Below are positions 45,001 through 52,903 of a stretch of DNA of 64,000 nt, one piece after another; the first letter of the stretch is position 1; every line of letters starts with the position of its first letter. Source of the stretch: an uncultured Clostridia bacterium (lineage in GTDB: Bacteria; Bacillota; Clostridia; Oscillospirales; Ruminococcaceae); the NCBI GenBank assembly GCA_947627205.1, contig CANQVE010000006.1, forward strand, positions 1 through 64,000, given 5' to 3'. The notes beneath the pieces are model-generated. The model saw only the letters and a program-made list of their open reading frames with translations. It did no database searches and was not told the DNA's origin. Both the position numbers and the translations under genes were made by a program.

Positions 45001-45599
45001 ACAGAGAGGTTTCCGAGCGCTATGAGTTCCAGGCGGCACAGCTCAGGGATATAGAAAACTCAAAGAGAGATCTTGAAAAACTTATCGAACAGCTTACAGC
45101 CGACATCAAAAAGCGTTTTCTGGACAGCTTTAATGAGATAAACAGATATTTCAAGGAAATATTCACCGAGATATTCGGGCCGGGCTCTCATGCGGAGCTT
45201 GAACTTACAACGCCCGATGATGTCTTGAATTCGGGAATAGAAATAAAAGCGGCTCCTCCCGGAAAGGTCATAAAAAACCTTATCTCGCTTTCGGGCGGCG
45301 AAAGGACAATGGTAGCAATAACTATCTATTTCGCAATATTAAAGCACAATCCTACGCCGTTTTGTATGCTCGACGAGGTAGACGCCGCGCTTGATGATGT
45401 AAATATCGAGAAGTATATACGCTATCTCAACAGCTTCAGCCGTACAACTCAGCTTATGGTCATAACTCACAGGCGCGGAACTATAGAGGGCTGTTCCGTA
45501 TTGTACGGAGTATTTATGCAGGAAAAAGGCGTTTCAAGACTTCTGCGCCAGGAACTTAACGAGGGAATTTCCGAAGAACTCAATGATATAATAAATTAA
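42018..45599 (+). CDS. smc: Chromosome segregation protein SMC
   Basis: The 1193-residue ATPase of the SMC-ScpAB condensin. Walker A is GSNGNGKSN (about 32-40); two long coiled coils (about 165-500 and 660-1010) flank the hinge near 510-650; the head ends with LSGGERTM and Walker B CMLDEVDAALDD. Length and order are normal. It is translationally coupled to the radical SAM gene and followed by ftsY after 23 bases. Confidence 0.97.
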   Translation: MFFKTLKIQGFKSFADKTVLSFDTRTTAVVGSNGNGKSNISDALRWVMGEQGAKTLRGEKMEDVIFYGTVERKPMGFASVSLVIDNSDRALSIDADEVEISRKLYRTGESEYSINGRKTRLKDIQELLMGTGLGRDGYSIIGQGRVDEIVNSRDTQRRVIFEEAAGVSLFLHKKADAEKQLEQASENITRQHDLIRADEERLPILKKQSEKASLASELMAEKKELEISVSAARLKEKRTELRKLSDEILLNKSECEHYDHDIEKSERDIEKLSDEKLSANAALGRIRNEIKSAGDMLAEMNAAIKVAENDLEHNEKRRTELKEQLEKARLSGSEFEEQIDGLNAEIEKKNDNIAQLEQKITEYQQKLDEISKENASSGEEFSALERELASAYREKTEFSLTVTQSEHSRDENEKQREAFLGEASDYENKIAEYSGELSEAKKRADEIIEEKAEAENRLGGMEKLFEGRKKRLDSARTELENASSALGEKQQRYKVLSDIEKSKEGYFRSVKEVISAGEQGRLSGIHGIVADVLTVPQKYVTAIETVLQPVMQNIIVDNEQTANRCIQFLKETNAGRATFYPLTSMKGRSLNEQGLRSETGFEGIASELVSFDGVYGEIISNLLGATAVVDDISTATVIGKKYGYKFRIVTLDGQVVNAGGSFTGGSRINKGGIISRKQETDALYSEIKTLRKTEETKRGEFEKCRAEYAKFSIELEGMNDKLRDLEHEDISIKAEISRLSGLIEQLERQKETSDLALKRFDEQSLHFNETIKEAQKQIVLVSEKIEKLEEERSLRSEQRGETENRIRSLYDSISAFNMEKMSAIKDIDTINVQIKNIEENRKMLLENSGGFKNAMASLDNSDREIRENIERLKCDISSHSGEISEKNAEIENYSKKIESLEQQISELHKSITELNREKEKFTGTAARLEERMDSVQKEYDRIVALLFDSYELTVSQAEQKAKIPDDLKKAEAELKELTKKITDLGSVNMASIEEYREVSERYEFQAAQLRDIENSKRDLEKLIEQLTADIKKRFLDSFNEINRYFKEIFTEIFGPGSHAELELTTPDDVLNSGIEIKAAPPGKVIKNLISLSGGERTMVAITIYFAILKHNPTPFCMLDEVDAALDDVNIEKYIRYLNSFSRTTQLMVITHRRGTIEGCSVLYGVFMQEKGVSRLLRQELNEGISEELNDIIN

Positions 45600-45622
45600 A
45601 AGGCTTTCATTAAGGAGAATTT

Positions 45623-46684
45623 ATGGGTTTATTTGACAGGTGGAAAAAGAAAAACGAACAGGCTGAACAGGAAAGCCGAGAAAGACTTGCGTTCCTTGAA
45701 AAGCTGAGCAGTGATACGCCGATTTTTACCGACCACGAGTCCGATATACAGTTCCAGCAGGAATATGAAAAAGAGCTCGAGGAGTCCAAAAACAAGATAC
45801 GCGAGGGACTTCGCAAGACAAAGGACGGATTTGTCAGCAGGATAGAGCAGATAGTAAATTCGTTTACGAAGATAGACGAGGACTTCTTTGACGAGCTTGA
45901 AGAAACGCTTATTCTTTCGGATATCGGCGCACAGACGAGCGCGGAAATATGCGAGGAGCTCCGCGACAGGGTAAAGAAAACGGGAACGACTGATCCCGCA
46001 GAAGTAAAACAAATTTTAAAGGACATAATTTCCGAGATACTTACGGGCGGAAACGACCTGCATCTTAATTCAAAGCCGTCTGTAATAATGGTCATCGGCG
46101 TAAACGGTGCGGGCAAAACGACGACTATCGGAAAAATGGCGGCGAGATTTAGGTCTAACGGCAAAAAAGTCATCGTTGCGGCGGCGGATACTTTCAGAGC
46201 CGCGGCAATAGACCAGCTAAACGTCTGGACCGACCGCGCGGGAGTTGATATTATAAAACATTCCGAGGGGAGCGATCCCGCCGCCGTAGTTTTTGACGCT
46301 ATCTCTGCGGCAAAAGCAAGAGGCGCGGACATTATCCTGTGCGATACCGCAGGCAGACTTCATAACAAGAAAAACCTTATGGAGGAACTTAAAAAGATAG
46401 CAAGGATAATAAACCGCGAATTGCCCGAAGCATGCGTCGAAACTCTTTTAGTGCTTGACGCGACAACGGGACAGAACGCCGTGAACCAGGCGCGCCTTTT
46501 CAGCGAGAGCGCCGATATAACGGGCATAGTTCTTACAAAACTCGACGGAACGGCAAAGGGCGGTATAATCATCCCCATTAAAAACGAGCTTAATCTTCCC
46601 GTAAAACTCATAGGAGTAGGCGAAAAAATAGACGACCTGCAGCCGTTCATTCCCGAGGCCTATGTAGACGCGCTGTTTGAGTGA
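45623..46684 (+). CDS. ftsY: Signal recognition particle receptor FtsY
   Basis: The membrane-associated GTPase that receives SRP-bound ribosomes. A short acidic/basic A region (1-60) is followed by the N domain and the G domain with [29 protein letters not shown] and [12 protein letters not shown]. It is 353 residues, ending the smc operon; a new promoter follows. Confidence 0.97.
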   Translation: MGLFDRWKKKNEQAEQESRERLAFLEKLSSDTPIFTDHESDIQFQQEYEKELEESKNKIREGLRKTKDGFVSRIEQIVNSFTKIDEDFFDELEETLILSDIGAQTSAEICEELRDRVKKTGTTDPAEVKQILKDIISEILTGGNDLHLNSKPSVIMVIGVNGAGKTTTIGKMAARFRSNGKKVIVAAADTFRAAAIDQLNVWTDRAGVDIIKHSEGSDPAAVVFDAISAAKARGADIILCDTAGRLHNKKNLMEELKKIARIINRELPEACVETLLVLDATTGQNAVNQARLFSESADITGIVLTKLDGTAKGGIIIPIKNELNLPVKLIGVGEKIDDLQPFIPEAYVDALFE

Positions 46685-46699
46685 AAGTAAACTCGGTGA

Positions 46700-46728
46700 T
46701 TGACAGACGGCTTAACTTATGGTATAAT
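46700..46728 (+). promoter_or_regulatory. Promoter of the rdgB-yhbY-nadD-yqeK-rsfS operon
   Basis: TTGACA (46700-46705) and TATAAT (46723-46728), 17 bases apart, with a TGG extension. Confidence 0.85.
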
Positions 46729-46769
46729 TATTTTAATACGATTTAGTTGTTTTTGAAGAAAGGAATTAT

Positions 46770-47387
46770 ATGAACAATAACGGCGACAACCCCCGAAGTA
46801 AACTTGTCATAGCGTCAAACAATGCGGGCAAGATACGCGAGTTCCGCGAGCTTTTGTCCCCGTTCGGATTTGACGTAGTGTCAATGAAAGAAGCGGGATT
46901 TTCAAAAGAGATAGCAGAGGACGGAGAAACGTTTGAGGAGAACGCGCATATAAAGGCGAGAGCGGTCTTTGAGGCTACGGGTATTCCGACAATAGCCGAC
47001 GACAGCGGTTTGGAGATAGATTTTCTAAACGGCGCTCCGGGAGTATATTCCGCGAGATATGCGGGTGAAAATGCGACTGACAAAGAACGCTGCGAAAAGG
47101 TGCTTGAGGAAATGCACGGCGTGGCAAAAGAACTTCGCGACGCAAGATTTGTCTGCTCTATATATTTTATTTTTGATGATGAAGATGAATATTCCGTGCG
47201 CGGGGAAGTGTGCGGATACATAGGCGACGAGCTAGTAGGGGATAACGGTTTCGGCTATGATCCCATATTTATGCTCGATGACGACGAAAGCATGGCGACG
47301 ATAAGTTCCGAAGAAAAGAACAAAATCAGCCACCGCGCCAAAGCGTTTGAACAGCTTTCGGTCATTTTAAAGGAGAAATTTTCATAA
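46770..47387 (+). CDS. rdgB: dITP/XTP pyrophosphatase (RdgB/HAM1)
   Basis: Hydrolyses non-canonical purine triphosphates so that they do not enter DNA. The 205 residues include ASNNAGKIREF, ADDSGLEIDFLNGAPGVYSARYAG and NGFGYDPIF. The stop overlaps the yhbY start by one base. A short hydrophilic N-terminal extension (NNNGDNPRSK) precedes the fold. Confidence 0.95.
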   Translation: MNNNGDNPRSKLVIASNNAGKIREFRELLSPFGFDVVSMKEAGFSKEIAEDGETFEENAHIKARAVFEATGIPTIADDSGLEIDFLNGAPGVYSARYAGENATDKERCEKVLEEMHGVAKELRDARFVCSIYFIFDDEDEYSVRGEVCGYIGDELVGDNGFGYDPIFMLDDDESMATISSEEKNKISHRAKAFEQLSVILKEKFS

Positions 47388-47683
47388 TGCTTAGCAGTAA
47401 ACAGCGCGCAAATCTGCGCTCACAGGCAATGGAGCTTTCGCCGATATTCTATATCGGAAAGCTCGGCATAACGGACGAGATAATAAACCAGCTCGAAAAC
47501 GCAATAAACGCGCGCGAGCTTATAAAGATAGGCGTACAGGAAGCCTGCGATTATGACGCGCGCGAAGCCGCCGACATTATCGCGCCGAAGCTCGGGGCGG
47601 AAGTCGTTGCCGTAATAGGAAGAAAGTTTGTATTGTTCAGGAGAAGCAAAGATCCGAAAAAGCGGGTGATAGAGTTTGATTGA
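47387..47683 (+). CDS. yhbY: CRM-domain RNA-binding protein YhbY
   Basis: A 98-residue CRM-fold protein that associates with pre-50S ribosomes. It shows LSSKQRANLRSQA and the GKLGITDEII and RELIKIGV segments. It is translationally coupled on both sides, ending inside the nadD start. The same gene order occurs in Bacillus subtilis (yqeI-nadD). Confidence 0.93.
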   Translation: MLSSKQRANLRSQAMELSPIFYIGKLGITDEIINQLENAINARELIKIGVQEACDYDAREAADIIAPKLGAEVVAVIGRKFVLFRRSKDPKKRVIEFD

Positions 47684-48287
47684 GAAAACAGGAATTTTTG
47701 GCGGAGCGTTTGATCCCGTCCATAACGGTCATGTACACCTCGCAAAAGAAGCAATTTCACAGCTTAAACTCCGCAGACTTCTGATAATCCCGACCTATGA
47801 AAGCCCGCATAAAAATACAAAGCTCCTGCCTTTTGAACAGCGCGCAGAGATGTGCAGGCTCGCTTTTTCGGGAATAGGAGAGGGCTATACCCACGGAAAC
47901 TGTATAATTGAAATAAGTGATATCGAGCAGAAAATGGGCGGTATAAGCTATACGATAAACACCCTGCGGGAGCTTAAAAAGCTATATCCCGACGAGCGTT
48001 TCTACCTTATTATCGGCGGGGATATGCTCTTTTCATTTACGAAATGGTATAAATACGAGTCGATACTTAAAGAAGCGACAGTATGCGCCGCGGCGAGGGG
48101 CGGCGACAATTTCGCGGATATGCTCGAATTTGCAAACGAGGTCGGAAGAATTAAAGTTATGCCGACAGAAGCTGTCGATATAAGCTCTACGGAGATACGC
48201 GAAAGGCTTAGAAACAATGAGAGCATTTCGGGGCTTGTTCCCGAAAGCGTCGAAAAATATATCGCCGAAAACGGACTTTTCAAATAA
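47676..48287 (+). CDS. nadD: Nicotinate-nucleotide adenylyltransferase
   Basis: Forms deamido-NAD from nicotinate mononucleotide and ATP. It starts with TTG inside yhbY (GGGTGA upstream). FGGAFDPVHNGHVHLA near the N-terminus holds the HxGH motif and DISSTEIRERL near the end the second ATP motif. Its 203 residues are typical. It could draw on nicotinate mononucleotide produced by the PncC encoded at 16.9 kb. Confidence 0.95.
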   Translation: MIEKTGIFGGAFDPVHNGHVHLAKEAISQLKLRRLLIIPTYESPHKNTKLLPFEQRAEMCRLAFSGIGEGYTHGNCIIEISDIEQKMGGISYTINTLRELKKLYPDERFYLIIGGDMLFSFTKWYKYESILKEATVCAAARGGDNFADMLEFANEVGRIKVMPTEAVDISSTEIRERLRNNESISGLVPESVEKYIAENGLFK

Positions 48288-48321
48288 TTCAAATCAAAGA
48301 TAAGATTGAGGACAGAAGAAA

Positions 48322-48915
48322 ATGAGCAGATACGAGGAATTTGACGATTATGAAAAGCTGATAAAAGAAAAGCTCTCGAAAAAGCGCTTTACCCACAGCA
48401 TAAACGTCGCAGAGGAATGTTATCATCTTGCAAAGCAATGGGGAGCTGACGAAAAGCGCAGTTATCTTGCGGGACTTCTGCATGATATAATGAAAGAGGA
48501 ACTTCCCGAAAAGCAAAAGCAGTATACCGCGGACAGCGGGCTTTGTCCCGATCCTGCCGAAATAGCGGCAAAACAGCTCTGGCACGGCGTTGCGGGAGCA
48601 TATTATGTCCGCGAAAAGCTGAATATCGAAGATGACGAGATAATCGAAGCGATACGCTATCACACTGTAGGCTGTGCGAGAATGACGCTTATAGAAAAGA
48701 TCGTCTATCTCGGAGATATGATATCGGCGGAGCGCGACTATAAGGGCGTTGAGAAAATGCGGGAGTATTGCTATAAGGACATAGACCTCGCAATGTCCGT
48801 GGCGCTCAACTATCAGATAAGAAGCGTCTGCGGAAAATGCGGACAGATACCCGTTTCAACATTCGAGGCTTATAACTATTATCTTAAATTCAATAAGGAA
48901 AGGGAAACTTTATGA
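48322..48915 (+). CDS. yqeK: HD-domain Ap4A hydrolase YqeK
   Basis: A 197-residue HD phosphohydrolase, in Firmicutes shown to split diadenosine tetraphosphate symmetrically. HSINVAEECY, GLLHDIMKE (His-Asp pair), HGVAGAYY and HTVGCARMT provide the di-iron site. It follows nadD by 34 bases and overlaps rsfS by ATGA. Confidence 0.92.
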   Translation: MSRYEEFDDYEKLIKEKLSKKRFTHSINVAEECYHLAKQWGADEKRSYLAGLLHDIMKEELPEKQKQYTADSGLCPDPAEIAAKQLWHGVAGAYYVREKLNIEDDEIIEAIRYHTVGCARMTLIEKIVYLGDMISAERDYKGVEKMREYCYKDIDLAMSVALNYQIRSVCGKCGQIPVSTFEAYNYYLKFNKERETL

Positions 48916-49262
48916 CTGATACAGAAGAACTTGAAATAGCAGTAAGGGCGCTTTCGGAAAAGAAAGCCGAAAAAATAACCGCGCTCAAAGTAAAGGACAT
49001 AACAAGCATAGCAAATTATTTCGTCATTGCGGGCGCTTCAAGCACGACGCAGGCAAAAGCTCTCGCAGATTTTGTCGAATTTAAGCTCGGCGAAAAGGGC
49101 GTAAAGCCTAAAAATATCGAGGGAGTATCAACGGCGGGCTGGATAGTGCTGGATTATATCGATGTTGTCGTTCATATTTTCACCGAGGAACAGCGTGATT
49201 TCTACAAACTCGAAAATCTCTGGGCGGACGGCGAGCCTGTAGATATATCCGAATGGGAATAA
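48912..49262 (+). CDS. rsfS: Ribosome silencing factor RsfS
   Basis: Binds L14 on the 50S subunit and blocks subunit joining in poor conditions. The 116 residues have ADITS-like KDITSIANYFVIAGASS, the GVSTAGWIVLDY segment and VVHIFTEEQRDFYKLENLW. It overlaps yqeK by four bases and ends the operon. Confidence 0.95.
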   Translation: MTDTEELEIAVRALSEKKAEKITALKVKDITSIANYFVIAGASSTTQAKALADFVEFKLGEKGVKPKNIEGVSTAGWIVLDYIDVVVHIFTEEQRDFYKLENLWADGEPVDISEWE

Positions 49263-49370
49263 GACGTTCAGGCTGTCGATACCGCTTGAATTGTTACATC
49301 TATTTTTCGCTGTTGAATTTGGGGATAATTGCCAAAAAAGAAAAAAGTTGAAAATTTTGTGAAAATTCTA

Positions 49371-49399
49371 TTGACAAACTTTGATGAATAGTGTATAAT
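49371..49399 (+). promoter_or_regulatory. Promoter of rpsU
   Basis: TTGACA (49371-49376) and TATAAT (49394-49399) are 17 bases apart. Confidence 0.85.
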
Positions 49400-49463
49400 A
49401 ACTTATATACTGTTTGAGTAAAAGTATAAGCCTGTGCCGAACGGCAAGGGGAGGGAAATATAG

Positions 49464-49637
49464 ATGGCAGAAATTCGTCTTGGCAAAAATGAATCGCTGG
49501 AAACGGCTCTGAAGCGTTTCAAGCGTTCATGCGCGAGGGACGGCGTTCTTGCTGAAGTTCGTAAAAGAGAGCATTACGAAAAGCCTTCGGTAAAACGTAA
49601 AAAGAAGTCCGAAGCTGCTCGTAAGCGTAAGTTCTGA
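49464..49637 (+). CDS. rpsU: 30S ribosomal protein S21
   Basis: A 57-residue basic protein, too short for many gene finders. It opens [20 protein letters not shown] and ends in a Lys/Arg-rich tail ([14 protein letters not shown]), as in Firmicute S21. GGGAGGG precedes the ATG. It has its own promoter and terminator and lies between the rsfS operon and yqeG. Confidence 0.95.
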   Translation: MAEIRLGKNESLETALKRFKRSCARDGVLAEVRKREHYEKPSVKRKKKSEAARKRKF

Positions 49638-49669
49638 TATATGAACTGAGCGAAAAACTTAGAAAACAG

Positions 49670-49697
49670 TTAAAGCGGGCATTTGTGTCCGCTTTAA
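49670..49697 (+). terminator. Terminator after rpsU
   Basis: TTAAAGCGG (49670-49678) pairs with CCGCTTTAA (49689-49697). The following T-tract is weak. Confidence 0.6.
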
Positions 49698-49708
49698 TTG
49701 GATTTATA

Positions 49709-49785
49709 GGGAAAATAATTCCGTGCGCGCGGAAACTTTCGGAGCTTTTCGCAGTCATGCGCTTTGTGCGGAGAATTATTTTTCC
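49709..49785 (+). other. Long imperfect hairpin between rpsU and yqeG
   Basis: GGAAAATAATTCCG (from 49710) pairs with CGGAGAATTATTTTTCC (49769-49785) with three bulged bases. An inner GCGGAAA/TTTTCGC stem lies in between. It may be a 5' leader element of yqeG or a second terminator. No family is recognised. Confidence 0.4.
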
Positions 49786-49831
49786 GAAATGAGATGTTAC
49801 ATAACTGTCACAATTTATAACGGAGAAAGTA

Positions 49832-50332
49832 ATGTTGTTTAAACCTGCGTTCTGGCTGAAAAACGTGTTTTCGATAGATGAGGAGTTCCTGAAAAAGAAC
49901 GGCGTCAAAGCGCTCGTCCTCGATATGGACAATACACTGTCAATGCACGGCGATCCGAAAGCCGAGGACGGAGTTATGGAGTGGCTGGACAAAATGCGCG
50001 GGCTGGGAGTTAAAATGCGCGTGGTGTCGAATAATACGACAAAGCGCGTAAAACCGCTCGCAGAAATGCTCGGGCTGGAATTTACGTCAAACGGCGCAAA
50101 ACCGCTTACGTTCGGAGTGAACCGCGCGATAAAGGCAATGGGCGTTAAAAAAAGCGAAGCGCTCGTCATCGGCGACCAAATTTTTACGGACGTTCTGGCG
50201 GGGAATTTTGCGGGAGTACGCACGGTGCTGGTCGAGCCGTTCCACCTTGAAAACAAGTGGACATTCAGGCTGAAACGAAAGATAGAAAGCCTTGTGTTCC
50301 ACAGAGATTATTCTGATCTGGAGTTGAAATAA
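49832..50332 (+). CDS. yqeG: YqeG-family HAD-IIIA phosphatase
   Basis: A 166-residue HAD phosphatase. LVLDMDNTLSMHG has the nucleophile and acid aspartates, VVSNNTTKR the phosphate-binding residue, and IGDQIFTDVLAGN the magnesium ligand. In many bacteria YqeG resembles phosphatidylglycerophosphatase-like enzymes (related to PGP/GEP4), but its substrate in Firmicutes is unsettled. It shares one base with the next start. Confidence 0.9.
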   Translation: MLFKPAFWLKNVFSIDEEFLKKNGVKALVLDMDNTLSMHGDPKAEDGVMEWLDKMRGLGVKMRVVSNNTTKRVKPLAEMLGLEFTSNGAKPLTFGVNRAIKAMGVKKSEALVIGDQIFTDVLAGNFAGVRTVLVEPFHLENKWTFRLKRKIESLVFHRDYSDLELK

Positions 50333-51174
50333 TGATAACATTCGGACCGGGAGGAAATTCCATTAGCTTCGGAAAAAGAAAATTTCCCGAAGATCTGCCC
50401 GAATATTTGAAGTCTATGGGACTTGACGGCTATGAATTGGAGTTCGGCAGAGGCGTCAGGATATCGGAAAGCTCTGCGGAGAAATTATTGAAAATAGCCG
50501 AAGAAAACGGGATATATCTTACTGTTCACGCTCCGTATTTCATTTCTCTTTCGGGAGTTGTCGAAGAAACACGGCTTAAAAGCGTGGACTATATATTGCA
50601 GACGGCAAGGGCGGCAAGCGCTGTCGGCGCAAAAAAGATAGTAGTCCACAGCGGATCTTGTTCAAAAATCACAAGAGAACAGGCTTTAGAGCTTGCAAAA
50701 GATACGCTTTTGAAAGCACAGCAGGCTCTTGATGATGAAAAATTGTCCGACATTATTATCTGCCCCGAAACCATGGGGAAGATAAACCAGCTCGGAACTC
50801 TCGAAGAGGTCTTGGAGCTGTGCTCTGTAGACGAGAGATTTTTGCCGACGGTCGATTTCGGACATCTTAACGCGAGAACGCTCGGCGGGATAAAAACGCG
50901 CGGGGATTATGCGCATTTGCTCGATATGATAGAGGACAAGCTCGGACACGAGCGGGCTTCTTCTATGCATATCCATTTCAGCAAAATTATGTACACGAGC
51001 GGGGGAGAAAAAACTCATCTTACGTTTGCAGATGAAACATACGGACCAAAGTATGAACCGCTTATGGAGGAGATACAAAAGCGCGGGCTTTCTCCGTCCA
51101 TTATCTGCGAGAGCGACGGTACACAGGCGGAAGACGCCTCAGAAATGAAGCGGTATTATCAATCGCTATTTTAG
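50332..51174 (+). CDS. Endonuclease IV-like TIM-barrel protein
   Basis: A 280-residue TIM barrel of the AP-endonuclease-2/endonuclease IV superfamily. Zinc-ligand segments can be followed: VHAPYFIS, VVHSGS, CPETMGK, PTVDFGHLNAR, HIHFSKI and CESDGTQAEDA. It may cut abasic sites or be a sugar isomerase-like relative; the full set of ligand-like residues and the typical length favour a DNA repair function. It is coupled to yqeG by one base and followed by aroQ. Confidence 0.8.
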   Translation: MITFGPGGNSISFGKRKFPEDLPEYLKSMGLDGYELEFGRGVRISESSAEKLLKIAEENGIYLTVHAPYFISLSGVVEETRLKSVDYILQTARAASAVGAKKIVVHSGSCSKITREQALELAKDTLLKAQQALDDEKLSDIIICPETMGKINQLGTLEEVLELCSVDERFLPTVDFGHLNARTLGGIKTRGDYAHLLDMIEDKLGHERASSMHIHFSKIMYTSGGEKTHLTFADETYGPKYEPLMEEIQKRGLSPSIICESDGTQAEDASEMKRYYQSLF

Positions 51175-51187
51175 TTGGGGGAAATTT

Positions 51188-51631
51188 ATGAAGATACTTG
51201 TTATAAACGGACCTAATCTTAACCTGCTCGGAGAGCGCGAGCCGAATGTTTACGGAAATGAAACTCTGAATTCCATAAACGAAGAATTAAGCGCAAAAGC
51301 CGAAAAAATGGGCTATGAGCTTGAATTTTTTCAGTCAAACAGCGAGGGAGAACTTATAGACGCTCTCCATGCTTCGAGGCTTGACTGCGCGGGAGTTATA
51401 CTGAACGCAGGAGCATATACGCATTACAGCTATGCGATACGCGACGCAATTTCGGCTATAAAGATACCTGTAGTAGAAGTACATCTCAGCAACGTAAATT
51501 CACGCGACGAGTTCAGAAAAACGAGCGTTATCGCGCCCGTCTGCGCGGGGACTATAGCGGGCTTCGGAAAGTACAGCTATCATCTTGCTCTTGACGCGCT
51601 CGGCTATCGCTTCTCAAAGGAGAAGAAATGA
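51188..51631 (+). CDS. aroQ: Type II 3-dehydroquinate dehydratase
   Basis: Third step of the shikimate pathway. The 147 residues have INGPNLNLLGEREPNVYG with the catalytic tyrosine, the substrate loop in EFFQSNSEGELID, LNAGAYTHYSYA with the histidine, and VEVHLSNVNSRDEFR. It overlaps the M24 gene by four bases, as aroQ/yqhS precedes yqhT in Bacillus subtilis. Confidence 0.96.
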   Translation: MKILVINGPNLNLLGEREPNVYGNETLNSINEELSAKAEKMGYELEFFQSNSEGELIDALHASRLDCAGVILNAGAYTHYSYAIRDAISAIKIPVVEVHLSNVNSRDEFRKTSVIAPVCAGTIAGFGKYSYHLALDALGYRFSKEKK

Positions 51632-52689
51632 GCGTAGTCGAAAAGCTGTCGGAAAAGCTCGGAGAAAATTCCGCCGCGCTCATAACGTCCGATCTGTCTA
51701 TCCGTCATTTGTGCGGATTTAAATTCAGACACGGCTTTATTATTGCCTCGAAAAAAGAGAACTTTATTTTCGTTTCGCAGGCGGAATATGATTTTCTGAA
51801 AGATAAAGCGGAAAGTTTTACAGTCTGCGTTTACAGCGATATGAAGAACGTTTTGGAGCTTCTGAAAACTCTTGGCATAGAAAAGATATATGTCGAGAGC
51901 GACAAGATGACCGTCAGGGAGTTTAATTATTATTCCGAGGAGCTTTCAGGCGTTGAGATAATTACAAACGACCTGCTTTCCCAGGAGCTTGCCATTCTCA
52001 GGACAATAAAATCCGAGAGCGAAATAAAAGCTGTCAGGAGAGCGCAGACAGTCTGCGATAAGGCGTATGACAAGCTCCTTATGAATATCCGCAAGGGAAT
52101 GAGCGAGCGCCAGATAGCTACCATGCTAAGGTGTTATCTTGCAGAATTCGGAGCAGATGAGATATTGCCGAGAATGAGAGTTGCGTCGGGAGAAAATTCC
52201 GCGAAGCATTTTATAAAACCTACCGACAGGAAAATTTCGGACGGCGATTTTCTGCTCATGGATTTCGGCGCAAAGGTCGGAGGCTATTGTTCTTCAATGG
52301 CGAGGACGGTAATTGTCGGAGAGATAACCCCGAAACGCGAGAATATCTATAATGCGGTCTATTGCGCAGTAGAGGACGGGCTTAAAGTTCTCCGGAACGA
52401 AATAGGCGCAAAGCTGGCGGAAAGCGTCTGCCAGGCTACTTTGAGCGGATGGGAAATTGACAAATACGCAAAAGCCGATTTCGGACACGGAACAGGTCTT
52501 GAGTTTTACGAACCGCCGTATCTCGAACTTGGTTCTCCGTCCATGCTAAAAACGGATATGACGCTTGTCTGCGGGTGCGAGGTGACTGCTCCGAACAGAT
52601 ACGGAGTAAAGATAGCAGACAGCGTTATAATAACCGGTGACGGTCATATAAATCTCACAAAGGCAACAAAGAATTTAGTGCATATTTAA
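51628..52689 (+). CDS. M24-fold (Xaa-Pro dipeptidase-like) protein with lost metal ligands
   Basis: In the position of YqhT, an Xaa-Pro peptidase next to efp. The 353 residues have a creatinase N-terminal domain (1-125) and a pita-bread domain. Active M24B enzymes use Asp, Asp, His, Glu, Glu. Here the first Asp stays (LLMDFGAKVGGY), but the second is Ser (CSSMART where SDxTRT is usual), the His in FGHGTGLEF stays, its companion His is Tyr (FYEPP), the usual TIEPG is VCGCE, and RIED is KIAD. At least two ligands are lost, so it is probably not a normal metallopeptidase. The reading frame is intact, so it may be a binding protein. Confidence 0.85.
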   Translation: MSVVEKLSEKLGENSAALITSDLSIRHLCGFKFRHGFIIASKKENFIFVSQAEYDFLKDKAESFTVCVYSDMKNVLELLKTLGIEKIYVESDKMTVREFNYYSEELSGVEIITNDLLSQELAILRTIKSESEIKAVRRAQTVCDKAYDKLLMNIRKGMSERQIATMLRCYLAEFGADEILPRMRVASGENSAKHFIKPTDRKISDGDFLLMDFGAKVGGYCSSMARTVIVGEITPKRENIYNAVYCAVEDGLKVLRNEIGAKLAESVCQATLSGWEIDKYAKADFGHGTGLEFYEPPYLELGSPSMLKTDMTLVCGCEVTAPNRYGVKIADSVIITGDGHINLTKATKNLVHI

Positions 52690-52690
52690 A

Positions 52691-52874
52691 TTGCAGACTG
52701 TAGATAAAGCCCCATCTACGTCGTATGGTTATCCGCCAAAGGCGGATAACACAGTAACATGCGGCAGGCACAAAGCCTAGCCGCAGCCATGCTTCAGCGT
52801 TGTACGCGAAGCGTTCAATGCGGTATCTGGGACTTTCTCTACAGTCTGAAGCAGGACTTTTTATACAGTCTGAA
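52691..52874. repeat. MITE-like structured repeat with terminal inverted repeats
   Basis: The left end (52691-52713, TTGCAGACTGTAGATAAAGC...) is an imperfect inverted copy of 52829-52850 (read backwards: TTCAGACTGTAGAGAAAGTC). A second right end lies at 52853-52874. Inside are three hairpins: GTTATCCGCC/GGCGGATAAC (52738-52750), GCGGC-GGC/GCC-GCCGC (52761-52784) and GCTTC/GAAGC (52791-52812). The element starts two bases after the M24 stop codon. No transposase is present, so it would be a non-autonomous element or palindromic repeat. Confidence 0.55.
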
Positions 52875-52903
52875 TTGTTTTTGGTTTGATTTGGGAGAAT
52901 GAT

